NCBI GenBank assembly: GCA_023014335.1
Contig: JAECYW010000014.1
Span: 1,940,851-2,004,850 of the forward strand
Reading direction: 5' to 3'
From: Galerina marginata
Lineage: Eukaryota; Basidiomycota; Agaricomycetes; Agaricales; Galerinaceae
Length of the DNA: 64,000 bases
A program made the translations under genes and the position numbers. Below, one piece after another: positions 29,877 to 42,509 of this stretch. The notes beneath the pieces are model-generated. The model had not been told where the DNA came from. It made no database searches and saw only the letters and a program-made list of their open reading frames with translations. Numbering within the stretch: the stretch's first letter is position 1; the number at the start of each line of letters is the position of its first letter.

Positions 29877-30434
29877 TCAGCTCTTCGGACTACTATCTTT
29901 CTTCATCAGGGACATAAATTCACTAATCATGGCCTAAGGTCAAATGAGCATCATTCCAAAGCCTGGCAGAATACAAGACACACCTTGTTATTCAAATCAA
30001 TGCCGGCCTTCTTGAACTCCTCAACGACGCTTTGTGAGGCCTCGCGAAACTCGGAATTCATAACCAATTTGGACATTTGGATCATAGATGGTGGTGTTCC
30101 CGATGTCAAGTCCACACCTGTCCGTGTCTGATGAGATGTGCCAGTAGAAAAACCATGGAGGTGAATACACGGTACCTTGCTTTTGCATGAATTGTGCAAG
30201 TTTCTGTATAGCCAAAATCGCTTCTGGACTGTTGGATAACTTCTTAAATGTCTCGGAGTTTGTTAAAGCAGATAGGGAGTCGTTATCAAACGGACTCCGA
30301 GGCTCTGATGCGCAAAGCGGGGTCGTAGTCGAAAGATAGCGAAGGTTTTGTGATGGGCGACCGGGGCCGTTTAGAGACAGGTGAGGCCTCAGTAATCTGA
30401 CGACTGCAAGCGCTGAGACCCGGGAGAGAAACAT
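29877..30434 (-). CDS. Small putative mitochondrial protein, unknown function
   Basis: Three exons encode about 150 residues. The start MFLSRVSALAVVRLLRP (30434) followed by RPSQNLRYLSTTTPLCAS is a strong mitochondrial presequence with a likely cleavage region. The mature part is helical and charged: LTNSETFKKLSNSPEAILAI, QKLAQFMQKQGVDL (across an intron), SEFREASQSVVEEFKKAGID, ending MSLMKKDSSPKS. An earlier Met at 30461 would add nine hydrophobic residues. The family is not recognised. It is divergent to psf3 with a 142-bp gap. Confidence 0.65.
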
Positions 30435-30576
30435 GGCAGATAAAAGCAAGGAAACAAACAAGGTGGCACTGCTGGCTTGCGTGGTGGGTTGCCGTTGAAC
30501 GTAACAGACGCGACTCTGTCACAATCATGAGAATTATATCACGGTCACACGTCGCGTCTTAATTCGTTCCTTCATC

Positions 30577-31447
30577 ATGGACTTCGACTACTTTTCAATA
30601 GATGCCATTCTTGCGGAGAACCAGGTAACTATCTTTATGCCTCGAAAAGTACTACTAATACATGCCCAGAAAATCCAATGCACGTTTAAACATGAGATCC
30701 CCGGTATGGGTCACCTTGGTGGAGGTTCAGAGCGCGACGTATGTTCCAAAAATTATTGGAAAGAAAGACATTGTTGAATTTTAGTATATAGATTGCTTTG
30801 TTGAGCAAGATACAAATTCCGATCTGGCTGGCTTATACGATCATATATTCGTGCGCCCATGTAAACCCTCATCAACATATCTTGCACTGACGCCAGGCTT
30901 CAGAGATTGGGCAGAATTTAATATTCCAACCCCATTCGGACTGCGAGTACGGAATGCTTTGAAAGCTAATGCTTGTAGTGTGCGCCTGTCAAATCTTGTA
31001 GGCGCAGGAGGCTTGTGGTACGGCTTTGGGAAGACAATAATGGACATGTATGTGGTTTCTATTTACCTTTACACTGTTTTCACCGTCTTTCTAGTCTGAG
31101 CGACAACCAGGCCAACGAGATGTCTGATATGTTGACTAAAGTATATTCAATATTCAGCCAATACGCAAGGCTTTGACACTTCAAGCAGGCTTTTCAGGAA
31201 CGTCTGGTTGAAGTCATCGACCAAGCTCAACACTTTGCGGCTCTTGGTGTGGCTGGCTCAGGAGGCTCATCAGGCAATGTCGCCCAGGTCTTCCGAGAAG
31301 GCTTGGATACAACGGAACGGGAGCGTGAGTCTTTCTTGATGAAATGCTATTCCAGCCTCTCAATGAGTCCCAGTCTTCTCCCTGGCACAGGAAAGCGCAA
31401 AACGGATCAAGATTTGGTATGAGGATAGTGATCGGGCAAGGCATTGA
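30577..31447 (+). CDS. PSF3: GINS complex subunit Psf3
   Basis: Six exons encode about 190 residues. GINS joins Cdc45 and Mcm2-7 in the replicative helicase. Diagnostic blocks are MDFDYFSIDAILAENQ, then KIQCTFKHEIPGMG, SKIQIPIWLAYTIIYS, FNIPTPFGLRVRNALKANA and LSNLVGAGGLWYGFGKTI. The helical domain ends in RIKIWYEDSDRARH. Introns were placed by restoring these motifs; for example IIYS and DWAEFN join across a 50-60-bp intron near 30855-30905. Length is normal. The stop at 31447 lies 18 bp from the convergent pkr1 gene. Confidence 0.9.
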
Positions 31448-31465
31448 TATTCGCGCACCAGTAGG

Positions 31466-31840
31466 TCAGCGCGTCTTCCTTGCTTCATTTTCACTTGTAT
31501 CAGTACCATCATTCCTGCCTGTCTCGATAACTGGAATTTGCTTCAATTCATTGACAAACCTGTATAATTAAAAAAATGGTTATACATATAGTGGACATGA
31601 TCATTGGATGTGAACTCACCATTTAACGCTGGCCCAAAGACACAGTTCAATAACCATGAGAGCGAAGATATGGGGATTTCCCGAAGTTAAAAGAGCCAGA
31701 ACCACAAATACGAGTAGTAAAATCAAGAATGCACAATCGACAATCAGGAGAAAGGTGGGATGGAGGGAAGAGCCAGGCGTCAAGATATTGGCGAAGAATG
31801 ACGTGTCTTCAGACTGGGGTTCGTCTCGCGCAGGTGACAT
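31466..31840 (-). CDS. PKR1: Pkr1-like ER protein, V-ATPase assembly factor
   Basis: Two exons encode about 105 residues. The family signature FFANILTPGSSLHPTFLLI is present, followed by two membrane segments (VDCAFLILLLVFVVLALL and IFALMVIELCLWASVKW). The intron falls exactly after SVKW. The second exon adds FVNELKQIPVIETG and a polar tail ending ARKTR. Pkr1 helps assemble the V0 sector of the vacuolar ATPase in the ER. Length matches the family. Confidence 0.88.
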
Positions 31841-32492
31841 AGATCCGGTTTTGAGACTCTCCGCAAGTTCACCTCCTCAACCAGGGTGACCTTGAGCTTG
31901 GGGAGTAATCCAGTTCACTTCTGTGAGGCAAAGGTTCAAGTTGTGCAAAGGAACATTTTGAAGTTTCTTACGGCCACCCAGCGGACACCCACGTGCCACC
32001 ATTACCGGAGGTCCCGGTCAATGTGTATCGGAAGTCCTCAGCACTTTATCAGCTTTACTGGGAATTCAGGTGTGTTTACTGAAAGTCTTGTTTAATGTCA
32101 AACATTCTGTATGTAACAAAAGTATATATTAGTAACCCATATGTAGGATACACTTGCATGTGCATAATATTTTTATTCGGATTCCATTGGCGTACTTATG
32201 CTGGAGATGTTTTTGGTCTGCTTTGACACCTCGAAGCAATCACCAATCAAGAAACAACACCTCGTCAATAAAGTCAGAGTCAGTTGTGCAATGGCATTTG
32301 CTGCTTGAAGCTTCCAACTTCATATTTGCTGACAAAACTTGAAAGGGAGGAGGGCTTCAGGCAGATAATTTCACTCGTGAAGTCCTAGCCTGCCCAAATG
32401 TCACCATAATATCTACAGAACCCCAGCTGTTGTATTTCCAGAACCATCTCTCATGTTGATGGTTAAGCATATGTGATACTCGAAGACCAAAA
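31841..32492. other. Intergenic region
   Basis: 652 bp without a recognisable gene. It probably holds the pkr1 promoter and the 3' UTR of the kinase gene. Confidence 0.4.
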
Positions 32493-34564
32493 CTAAGAAA
32501 ATGACGAGTTATATGATTGGAGCGCAATGAAAGTTTGAATTGGCGGTCTTTTTGAAGAATCGAGTGACCAAGAAGAGACTAGCAATGCCCACAGGTCATC
32601 GTCCAAACCTCTTTGGACAACCTCAGGCTGTGTTGGACGATCTGGATGTACCCCTCTATTGGCCCTGTTCCCAGCTTCAAAGTGATGCCTGACATTTCGA
32701 TAAGGCTGATGGTGTGTCATTATCTACAGCAGGGAAGAAATGATTAATTAACAAAAAGGATTTCAGAGACAGAGAGACCAACCTCAAGGATGGACATTGC
32801 CAACGCATAGATATCTGCGGATGTGGAAAGAATCCCATCCTCGACGAATGCTTCAGGGGCGAAATATCTGCAAGAATCGGCCATCATGGAGCTCTGAGTG
32901 AGTGGGGCACCACCCGCATCTTGAATGATCTGAAATGCAGAACGAAAAGGTCGAAAGATAGATGATGAATAGTTGAGGAGCCATATACCTTGGACAACCC
33001 AAAGTCAGAGAGCAGCGGCAGGCCCTGATCATTGACAAGGATGTTGATCTGTCGGTGTTCTCATTCAGAGACAGAACAAAGGGGGTGATATCGAAGCTGT
33101 ACCGGTCTTATGTCACCGTGAACCAGCTCCATATTATGCAGTACTTCTACTCCTTGAGCAATGTGTACGATCTTCATTGTGTCTGCATTAGCACACATGG
33201 GGCTCGAGTCATTTCTATTCCACTCACAAATTTTATGTAGTCGATTGACTTGTCGTTGGCCCGAACGTAAGTTATGGCGTCCCCGTTTCTTTGCCAAGGG
33301 CTGATCATGCACCTAATTTTGAAATGGAAAGTAAGACTCTGTTTCAAGAATGCCTTTCGATGATCGACTCACGGGAATGGACCTTCTATTTGACAGAACC
33401 CGTAGAATGGAACAATGTGCCTTCCACGATCTCGCTTCCACACCCGGCCCCATATTTTTGCTTCTCTTGTGAACCGCTATCGATTATATCAATAAATATA
33501 TCAAGTGACGTCACTGACGGCCTACCCTTTTGCTTTGCTCATCAAATTTCATCGAACGAATAGCTTTGATCGCAACCTTTTCTCTTCCAAGATAGAGACC
33601 CTCGTATATATCCATGGTAGCTGTTCCCCGAACTGGGTATTCACCGATTTTTTTCACTTCTCCAGACTGGAGGTGGAAGTCCGGCAGGAGTTCTTGAAAC
33701 TGGGACTGAAATTCGTACAGATTTGCCGATAGCCCTTCGTGGATTTTTTCGGCATTCTGCTTATTCTCTCCCATGGCCTGGGGACCTATGATTCAGTTAA
33801 GAGTCGGAGGTAATGATTGAATAGTCACCTTCTGAAACATTTCCATCATTTGCTGAACGAGCTTGTTCGTATCAGTTGTTTTTTCCTCTATGACCGCTTG
33901 ACTCTCTTGAATTTGACTTAGGCTTTCCAGAAGTTGGGCATGATCTAGCTTTTGGTTTGCCTGGAAGTCCGACATCCATTCGTGGATTTCAAACTGTGAA
34001 GTAAGCTGGATTTGGATTAGTAGGTTAGGCAAGGTGAAATGTGGAATGTTCACCTGAAATGTATTTACGCAATCGGTTATTCGATTGTGGCACGTTTCAA
34101 TATCCTTCGCAATGTCTTGCTGATTTACAAAGCTTTTCAGCTTTCCTAGGTTTGCCCATCCCGACATTTTGGTCTGGATATCGATCAAACAGCTACACCA
34201 GTCATGAGGATCAACAATTCAACAACAGGAAAGGCATCAGACGAACTCAAAGACAACATTTCGGGCTTGAGTAATATTATTACTGACAGCCTTTTCTTCG
34301 CTCTCCCGCAGTGCAAGAACTAATGTATGACAGCGATCGCGAAGGTGCCTCGCCGCATTCCTGCAAGAAACCAATTGGTAATCAAGGGGCTGGAAGTGAA
34401 AAGTGAAGTACGGACCGATTATGAGCAACATTTTCGCAAAGTTGTATTATGCCACATAAAGCATCAACGAGGGGGAGGAGGGCAGGAACAGGCGCAAACT
34501 GAGCAGCAATCTGTGCCATGGATTTCCCGAGGGAGACAAACATGCGAGCGTTTTCTGTAGGCAT
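32493..34564 (-). CDS. Protein kinase with MLKL-NTD-like N-terminal helical bundle
   Basis: About nine exons. The N-terminal ~200 residues ([71 protein letters not shown]) match the helical-bundle domain annotated as MLKL-NTD-like in Agaricomycete proteins. A tyrosine-kinase-like catalytic domain follows. It has VAIKAIRSM (Lys of the VAIK motif), [38 protein letters not shown]-type LVHGDIRP (catalytic Asp), SDFGLSK (metal Asp), RYFAPEAF (APE) and a terminal [12 protein letters not shown]. All main catalytic residues are visible, so it may be active. In vertebrates MLKL executes necroptosis; whether this protein affects membranes or cell death is not known. Confidence 0.75.
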
Positions 34565-34713
34565 ATCAGTGAAAGAGGATGAGCGTAATTGGACTCGAGT
34601 TGCGTGTACTCCGATTTTAAAGAAAGAAACTGGAGGTGCAGTGCTTACTTACAGTCTAATGAGGACAGCCATTGTAGTTGTGATCGAAGTTGGGTCGCAT
34701 AGCCACAGCGTCG

Positions 34714-35822
34714 ATGACCTCTCTCTTTCCATCACCACACCCACCACTTCCGGATTTCTCGACCCTTCTTATCGCTGGCCCGTACCATCCATCAGCTCCA
34801 ATCCACCTAGCTTTGTCTTCCAAACTTAATACTCCCAGGAGCAAGACCATCCTCTTCGCCCCATCGAGATCAACTTTGAAACAGGATTTACAACGATTCA
34901 ATGATTCTTGGTTGACTGCTCGTTCTGGAAATGGAGCGACATCCGAGCTGGCTTCCAACGTCACAGTATTGTAAAGCTCTTGCCCATCAAGCCGTCTCCG
35001 GACTCATGCTTTGGTTGTTCGTACCACTAGTTACCCTCCAACAGCTGCTCATCTATGCTTGCTGCTCTCCATGCTTCAAGTTCAAAAAAACGTTGTTGTG
35101 GCTCATAACTGGGCTAATCCGCAGATTGTCCAAGCCACTGCGCCGAGCCTTATTATTCTCACACAACTTTCACGGTACTTCTTGAGTGACGGCGACTCGC
35201 CTGCTTCGTGCGTACTCGAGGACATACCCTTCTTTCTTCCCTCTGACTTACGTTTCACGGCCAAAAGTGCTTTCACAATTTCATCCTACCTAAGTCTTGT
35301 CAATCGCATTTTTATTTTAATATCCAACCTCAAGGAATCATCCCTGTTAGTTCTGTTGTGATCTAGCTTTCATCTAAGGTTTCATAGCTCCCTCAGCGCT
35401 TCTCCTCCGAAACTTGCTATATTTGATTCTGGGTTACTCAAGTTCAAGCTTCCGGTCACAAATCAACCTTCAAATGTATTATTTGACGACTCGGGTCATC
35501 GCCCTCAAGAAATACAGATTCTTCCTGTAGCAGAGAAGCTTTTCCAATGGGTTGGTATATTCGAAGATGGTATCAATATATTAACTTAACCTCCATCATT
35601 TTACTGACTATTCCGCCGTCAGACTCTTTATATGTACCATCTTCACAGGGCGAAGAAACTACTGCCGAAGATGAACAGCGTAGGCAATTACGTCTGTATC
35701 GTGTAGGCAGAGAAGACAACGATAACGACAATGTCCATATAATCAGCTGGACAGAAGTCGCATGTCCTTCGACCTGGAGCAAACTGAACGAAACACATTT
35801 CAAATCTGGGAGTCTCAACTGA
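34714..35822 (+). CDS. Conserved-looking hypothetical protein, function unknown
   Basis: About four exons. The start MTSLFPSPHPPLPDF lies 149 bp from the divergent kinase gene. The first exon reads LLIAGPYHPSAPIHLALSSK and FAPSRSTLKQDLQRFNDSWL. The second gives YPPTAAHLCLLLSMLQVQKN. Later exons give KLAIFDSGLLKFKLPV, QEIQILPVAEKLFQWVG and a charged end (EDEQRRQLRLYRVGRED, ISWTEVACPSTWSKLN). The pattern (hydrophobic strand, helix, strand) could be a small RecA-like fold such as recombination accessory proteins have, but I see no Walker A and do not assign it. The intron between 35173 and 35397 is uncertain. Confidence 0.5.
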
Positions 35823-35910
35823 CCATAAAGTGAAATTAGAAATTATGCAATAATGATACAATGTGTGCAGTATGTGAAGACAGTCTAAATGGTGTACAGG
35901 TATATAATTT

Positions 35911-38900
35911 CTACAGAGCATCCTCAAACAACAATTTTCGCGGTTTTTTAATTTTTGGAGGTACTGAAAACAGAGCCGGCCTATGTAATGGGTCAGCAGA
36001 TGAAAAGAGCATTCATGAACAAACATCTTACATTGATGTGCCGCACATAGCTGCTGGGTTTCCCATGATGATGCTCTCAGAAACACCCGCGATACTGTCG
36101 TTTTTGCCGTACGCTGAGGCGTCAAACAAGTGATCTGTGGTTTTCTCGAAGGAGGCGAGCATGAGAACACTGTCTTTCATTTTGGCGACCCCAAAACGAG
36201 TGATACCCAGGACTTCTCCCTGTTACTAGTCAGACTGCAAAGATAACAAGCCATACAGTATAAAACTAACCTTATATGTCATAACATCACCGAGAAGCAT
36301 GACGTGTCGAGGGTCAATAATCATGTCGTGAGATTTCATGGTATACTGGATTTCATCAATAATTGTTCGTCGTGCCGCTTCAATGCCCAGAACCTGAGCG
36401 ACTTCTATGACGTGATTGGAAGTTGTTTGTTCACCAATAACTCCTAAAGGCGGGGAGGCGATCACCAAAAGGTGAGCGACCAAGAATGAAAACTAGGGGT
36501 CTATGACCAACCTTCCGTGGTCATACATTTTTGAAGTCCATATCCTTCTACTAACAGTTCCTTGTCGCCTTTTTTGCCTCTAGGATCGTCTTTGTCTTTG
36601 ATATTAATGACTGCCCGTTGGATAGTAGACACGCCCTGATGGAAAAGGTTTTAAAAAGTCGTATCAATCGAAGGGTTCATATGGACACAACTTACTTTGA
36701 CCACAATTTCAGCCAAACCTCGTTTCAGTTCTCGCAGACGATAGTATTTGTCTTCTCCGTCAACGTAGATCCGTAATCTGTGTTTGCGCGGAATGATTGT
36801 GATAGCCTGCACAGTGATGATTAGCCAAATTGGGTGATCTATCCGGCAAACATCTTACCTCCTGTTTGATTTTCAGCTTCTTTGCGGCTACAATGGCCCA
36901 TTTTATATCATCTATGGTAAGTTCGAGCTACGGCACGGTTAAAAACAAAATCAATGCATAGATCAAAAAAAATAAACAAACCTGAAGCTTTTGAATGGCC
37001 ATGTCATCAATAATTATTCCAATATATGTATACTGTGGCGCCCAGGCTTCTTCGAACACACCAGCAATCTGTCAATACTATCAGCAAGTTCTTCTCGATA
37101 TTTTGGAACTCCATTGTACATCACCCAGCAAGGTCTTTTCCAGTCGCCCTTTAACGATCCGGGCAGAAGGTTCGCTATCACTGGTTACCAGCTTACAGCT
37201 GATGATTGGAGTGCTGATAACTTTGGCAGCATTGATAATCTCCTTAATTCGCGGGACTCCCAAAGTGACATTCATGGAAGCAACACCAGCAAAATGGAAA
37301 GTCTTAAGGGTCATTTGGGTACCAGGCTCACCAATTGACTGTGCCCCAACGGCGCCAACTGTAGAGCCTGTGGAAAACAAGTCAGAGGCAGGACATTTAG
37401 GAGAATGAGACATAGAAGCTAACCGGGTTCAATCCGAGCTTTCACGTACTTCACCCAGCATAGGTCAAGGAAATGGCGTAGCTGAGCTTCGGTGACTTTG
37501 GAACTATTTTCTACAGCGGCCCTGTCTGCATCTGAGCAATGGAAGCGTTAGTAACAATGAAACAAAGTTGAACGTCGTGACCGCCGACCAGATGCGCCTA
37601 AGGAGAGGTCTGTATATTCATCCCATTCCGGTTCCCTTTCAAGTGCGTCAAACATTCCACGGTTATCGCGTGCCTGAGCTATTTTTCTGGCAAGGTTGTC
37701 GTAAACGAATTTCCGCACAGATTCAAGGTATTGTGGTGCTGTTTCAATCTTAAATCTTGGAGTAGCCAATTCTCGATCCACCAACTCCATAACTTCGAAG
37801 GGTAGGAGACCTCGATCCTCTTTTCCGGAAGCCTGCAAAATTATAAACAAGAATGTAACTCAAATCCAAGGACTGCACACACCAATGCATGGCTTAAAGA
37901 CCTGACCAAATCGATAGGTTGGGCATCACCTTCCAAACAAGCGGGATCAAGGCCATCATCGCCATAACGAAATTGAACCACTCCTCCAGTCGAATTCCGC
38001 ACCGATAGGTCATACTGGGTAGTCAAGTCTTCCAAAGCCTTCATCAACCGCCTCTGCATGTACCCGGTTTCGGCGGTTTTGACAGCAGTGTCGACCAAAC
38101 CTTCACGACCAGAGATAGCGTGGAACAGAAACTCCGTTGCGCGCAAACCAGAATAAAAGCTATTTCGGACGAACCCTTTTGAGGGCGGCTCCTTCGACCT
38201 TTTCGGGAAATGGGGCAAAGAACGGTCTTGAAATCCATCGGGTACACGATGACCGGCAATGATCTGTTGACCGACACATGCTACCATCTGGGAAACGTTA
38301 ATGACTGAGCCTGTGCAAGAAAGTTAGACTGCAGTCTATTTAGACATCTTGGGAAGGACTTGCCTTTGGATCCACAGGTAGCCATGATCAAGGGGGCATT
38401 TTGACGGCTAAGTTCTCTCATACAAATCTGCCCGACGGCTTCACGAACTTTGGATAGCACGGACGAGATCATGGCCTCTAGGGTTTGCTCTTGATCGCAT
38501 CCAGGCTTGTTGGGCAGCTGTCCCTTCTTCGCTTGAGCAATGAGGTCTTGACATTCTGTGTAAGCTTTCTCAACGAGCTCGTCTTTCTTTTTGCTGAGCT
38601 CTGGGCCTGGAATGACGTCGTTGATGCCCAAAGAAAAGCCATAATTCGCTGGAAAAAATGGTGCGTTCAAAAAATGGCCCATTGACAATGTTGGGGTCAG
38701 CGTACCTAGCCAACGAGCGCACAGCTTAGCCAAACGGTTCATGGCAGCAGCAGCCTCATGGGGCCCATAATCTCGCATGATGACACCAAAAATCGACTTC
38801 TTCTTTCCGCTACCTACAGTAGCCTTGTCCATAACACCACACATAATCTCACTATTGACGATTACGAGCCAACCATCGTTGGGCGACAAATCATTCGCTG

Positions 38901-41146
38901 GTTTCTTTATCCAAGGGTAATTCTCGTCTTTCGCCTCCTCCCATTTATGGCATTTGCTCTCGACGTTGACAAGGATCTTCGAATCCTTGTTTGGCCGCAT
39001 CAGGACGTTGAAAATCTGTTTGCCGGTCCACAGTCTTTGAGGTTTCCAGATCACCGGCGGAGGAATGTCGATTTGGACATCGGCGTCGGCGAGGTAGCAG
39101 CAAATCTGCGTAAATTGTCGCCGGTCGAAGAATGTATCCCGACGTGAGAGAAGGAACGAGGCAGTGATGAAGTCTTGGATGGCAGCGATGACCGGCTCTC
39201 CATTTCGGGGTGTGACGAGGTTGTGCTTGATGTTCATAAGTTCCAACGCTTCGGTCCTGGCCTCTTCCGTCTGCGGCACGTCTATTACCTGGTCATAAGG
39301 CACGGTTAAAATCTTCTTTGAAATCGAGACTCACGCAAGTTCATCTCGTCACCGTCGAAGTCAGCATTATATGGACCGCAAACGCACTCGTTCAGCCGGA
39401 ATGTTCTCCAAGGTCGAACTTTAGCCTGTGCGAAAGAGAAAAAAATTAGACCAGATCAGATGCAACGAAATGCAACGAACTCTGTGACACATAATCGAGA
39501 GCTTGTGCAAACTCGGCTGACGATTAAAAAGTACGATATCACCATCGATAATATGCCTCTCAACCACATCTCCGATGCTCAACCCGTCAGCAATAGCCGC
39601 CCTATTACCAAATCGCAAAAACTTCTTATTGTCGCCTCTCGCTACAAAGTTCGCGCCTGGGTGGACATCAGGCCCGTTCCTCACCGCCTTTTTCAAGAGG
39701 TGTATGTTGTGCGCAGTCACCCGCTCAGGATAGGTCAAGATTTTAGCGACCCTTTCCGGAACGGCCACTTCGTCGATGCGCAGGTTGGGATCGGGGGAGA
39801 TGACGGTTCGAGCAGAAAAATCCACACGTTTACCGGATAAGTTTCCTCGGAAGCGGCCTTGTTTTCCTTTTAGACGCTGCACGAACCCGCGTATTGGCTT
39901 TTGGCCGAGCTGCGATGGGACACCAGGTAATTCTGAGTTAATGTACATGGCGACCGAAAGTTGCAGGAATTCCCATTGTTCCTGTCAAGATAACAAATTA
40001 GTATAGTTGAAAGATGAGAGGTTCGCTGTAGATGCACCATGAATTGCGGAGTTGGGGCTCCTTTTGCTAGCCCATTCTTGATGAGCTGATTGGTGAACAC
40101 GATTTCGGTCAATTTCACTGTTAGATCGTCTTCATTCGAGGCCCCGTCTTGAGCAACTGATGGACGAATGCAAACAGGAGGAACAGAAATATATTGCCAG
40201 ATAAACTCTTCCGGTCTACCCCACTCGGGATGCAAGCCTAATAATTCACAATCCTGCGGCAATTCATCAGACTTGCAGGAAGAAAAGAGGCAAAGGCTTA
40301 CTTCGTCCGATATCCTTCGAAACAAATCAAGCACCTTGAGCGGGTTCAGATCCTCGTGCACCGCCTTGTTAATGTACATCCCCAGTTCTTTCTGCGCTTC
40401 GACAGCAGACGCGAAAGTCATCTTGAATTTCTCCAGCTCGTCCGCCGTCTTCTTTGCACGGAATTTATCGTGGATAATTTTTAAAGCACCGGCTTTCTTC
40501 ACTGCTCCGTTGGTCGCTGAGCAATATGGACAGTATACAACTTTGCGCGCCATGCCGTTGACTGCTTTTGAAAGGGCTTGCCGTTGGATGTTCTCAAGCA
40601 CAGGACGTCGAAATCTTTTGAGATACGTGCGGCGATCTGGTTCCTCCAATAGAACACGGGCACAAGTCTATGTTGCATAGGATCAGAACGTCCCTTCGTA
40701 CGCAGCCGGCCCTCTCACCTTGCATATGGCTTGCAAAATCGCAATGGTATGTTTGAAGTAGCCAATATGAAAAACCGGAACCACAAGCTTGATATACGCG
40801 TAATGTCCAACGCAGTTCACCGACGATTGCCCACACGTCTCGCAGAATGCATTCTTGTCCGTCGTGCCCTGATATAACAAAACCGGTCAATGTTAAGATC
40901 GTGGCAAAGCCAGAAAAGAATGCACCAGACGTCGATCGAGTACGCCACCCTTCACTGGCAAACGATCTGTAGGTGTGTAGAGATCCCGGTGGGTGATCTC
41001 GAACTCGGAGATCTTGACTGTGTCCTGGGCATTCAAGAGACTGAACTGGAGCTTTTTACTATTGAGATTTTGAGCCAATAACAGCAGGAAAAAAGTTCGG
41101 ATACGCACATTACTTTCGGAGCTTGGTGCGAGACCGCCTCCTTCAT
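35911..41146 (-). CDS. RPC1: RNA polymerase III largest subunit RPC1 (RPC160)
   Basis: A gene of many exons, giving roughly 1,400 residues. It is the catalytic large subunit that, with RPC2, makes tRNA, 5S and U6 RNAs. Landmarks are the zinc region [20 protein letters not shown] and [61 protein letters not shown], and the absolutely conserved [11 protein letters not shown] (about 39340-39375, binding the catalytic Mg). Further on are [16 protein letters not shown], the bridge-helix/trigger-loop side ([37 protein letters not shown]), [19 protein letters not shown], and [20 protein letters not shown] near the end. The C-terminus spliced from a final exon reads [10 protein letters not shown]. 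The start is [10 protein letters not shown] at 41146. All conserved blocks are intact. Confidence 0.95.
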
Positions 41147-41321
41147 TATTATGGGCCAGCCGATAGAAATATTCAAAGTCTAAAGTTAAAGATCGAGTCA
41201 AGGGTCGGGAGTTGAGTTGATCGAGGCGTGACGTGTGACTGTGACGATCGCGTGACGACTTGCGCGTCGCCTCTGAGCGATTCGAGTTGCAGACTTCAAT
41301 ACCTTTCACTCATCCTTCATA
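41147..41321. promoter_or_regulatory. Shared divergent promoter rpc1 / proteasome alpha1
   Basis: 175 bp between start codons. It contains three GTGACG/TGACGTG-type words close together (about 41226-41258), resembling ATF/CREB half-sites. The functional meaning is inferred only. Confidence 0.45.
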
Positions 41322-42440
41322 ATGTCCAGGACGTCTTACGACCGGTAATCCCCCTTTTCTTCAAGATTTTACCTGTTCTGACTGTTAAATAGATACCTTA
41401 CCGTCTTCTCACCAGAGGGTCGACTATATCAAGTCGGTGAGGAATATTAATCCGCTGCATGGAGTCGCACTCGCATCTTACACGGATATCGTAGAATATG
41501 CCTTCAAGGCCATCTCAGGCTCAGGCCACACCGCAATAGCTGTCCGAGGAAAAGACACTTCGGTCGTTATCACTCAACGAAAAGTTCCCGTGTGTACATC
41601 TCTAGTTCTTTATATGACGTCCTCACTCATACATATTCATTGCTTCAATAGGACAAACTCCTTGACGCGTCAACCGTTACTCACTTGTTCAGCGTCACCC
41701 CAACGATTGGCTGCGTAATGACCGGTCTCATTGGTGGGTATCTCGTCGTTAATTCCACAATCCTCCCTCGAGCTTGCTCTACTTTTCAGCCGATGCACGG
41801 AATCAAGTTGCCAGGGCCCGAAGCGAAGCTGCCTCCTTCAGGTACAAGTTCGGCTACGAAATCACCCCAGACGCGCTTGCCCGACGGATGGCCAACATCA
41901 ACCAAGTGTACACACAACGTGCTGCCATGCGGCCATTGGGCATCTGTGCGTCTCACCACCCTCGTCCCATCTTTATTCTCATTAACAGCCACCTCAGCGA
42001 TGATTATGATCGGCATCGATCCTGAATTTGGGCCACAATGCTTCAAGCTTGACCCTGCTGGGTACTTTATTGGGTTCCACGCGACCGCTGCGGGGCAGAA
42101 GCAGCAAGAAGCCATGAACCACCTCGAGAAGAAGTGGAAAAAACTGGATAACGGCAAGGGCGGTGAGGATGCGGCGAAAGCAGGAAAGAATCTGAGTAGA
42201 AGTGAGGTCATCGAGGTATGTCTTTTGCTGGGTTGTTCATTTAACTTGACCTTATATGTTCTTCAGATGGCGATTGAGGTCATGTCCACCGTGCACGCTA
42301 CGGACTACAAGCCCGGTGAGATTGAGATTGGTATCGTTTCGGACAGCGACGAGGAAGACGAGAAGGTGCGAGGAAAGTGGAGGGTGATGGGCGAGGCCGA
42401 GATTGAGGAATACTTGCTAGCTTACGCAGAGAAAGATTAG
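41322..42440 (+). CDS. SCL1: 20S proteasome subunit alpha1 (Scl1/PSMA6)
   Basis: Six or so exons encode about 260 residues. The start MSRTSYDR joins to the alpha-subunit signature [18 protein letters not shown] across two introns. Further family blocks are [89 protein letters not shown] and [14 protein letters not shown]. The C-terminus ends YAEKD. Alpha1 forms part of the gated outer ring of the proteasome core. It carries a somewhat longer acidic loop ([15 protein letters not shown]) near the C-terminus. Confidence 0.95.
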
Positions 42441-42509
42441 TGTTGTGTATGATTTTGACATGAACGATTCTTTGAGAATTAGATTGGTTTGAATACAATA
42501 AGAAGTCTA

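Noticed and set aside
34714..35822. Assignment of the hypothetical gene to a Rad51-paralogue accessory family
   Set aside because: No Walker A or B motif can be read. The similarity is only in the general hydrophobic pattern.
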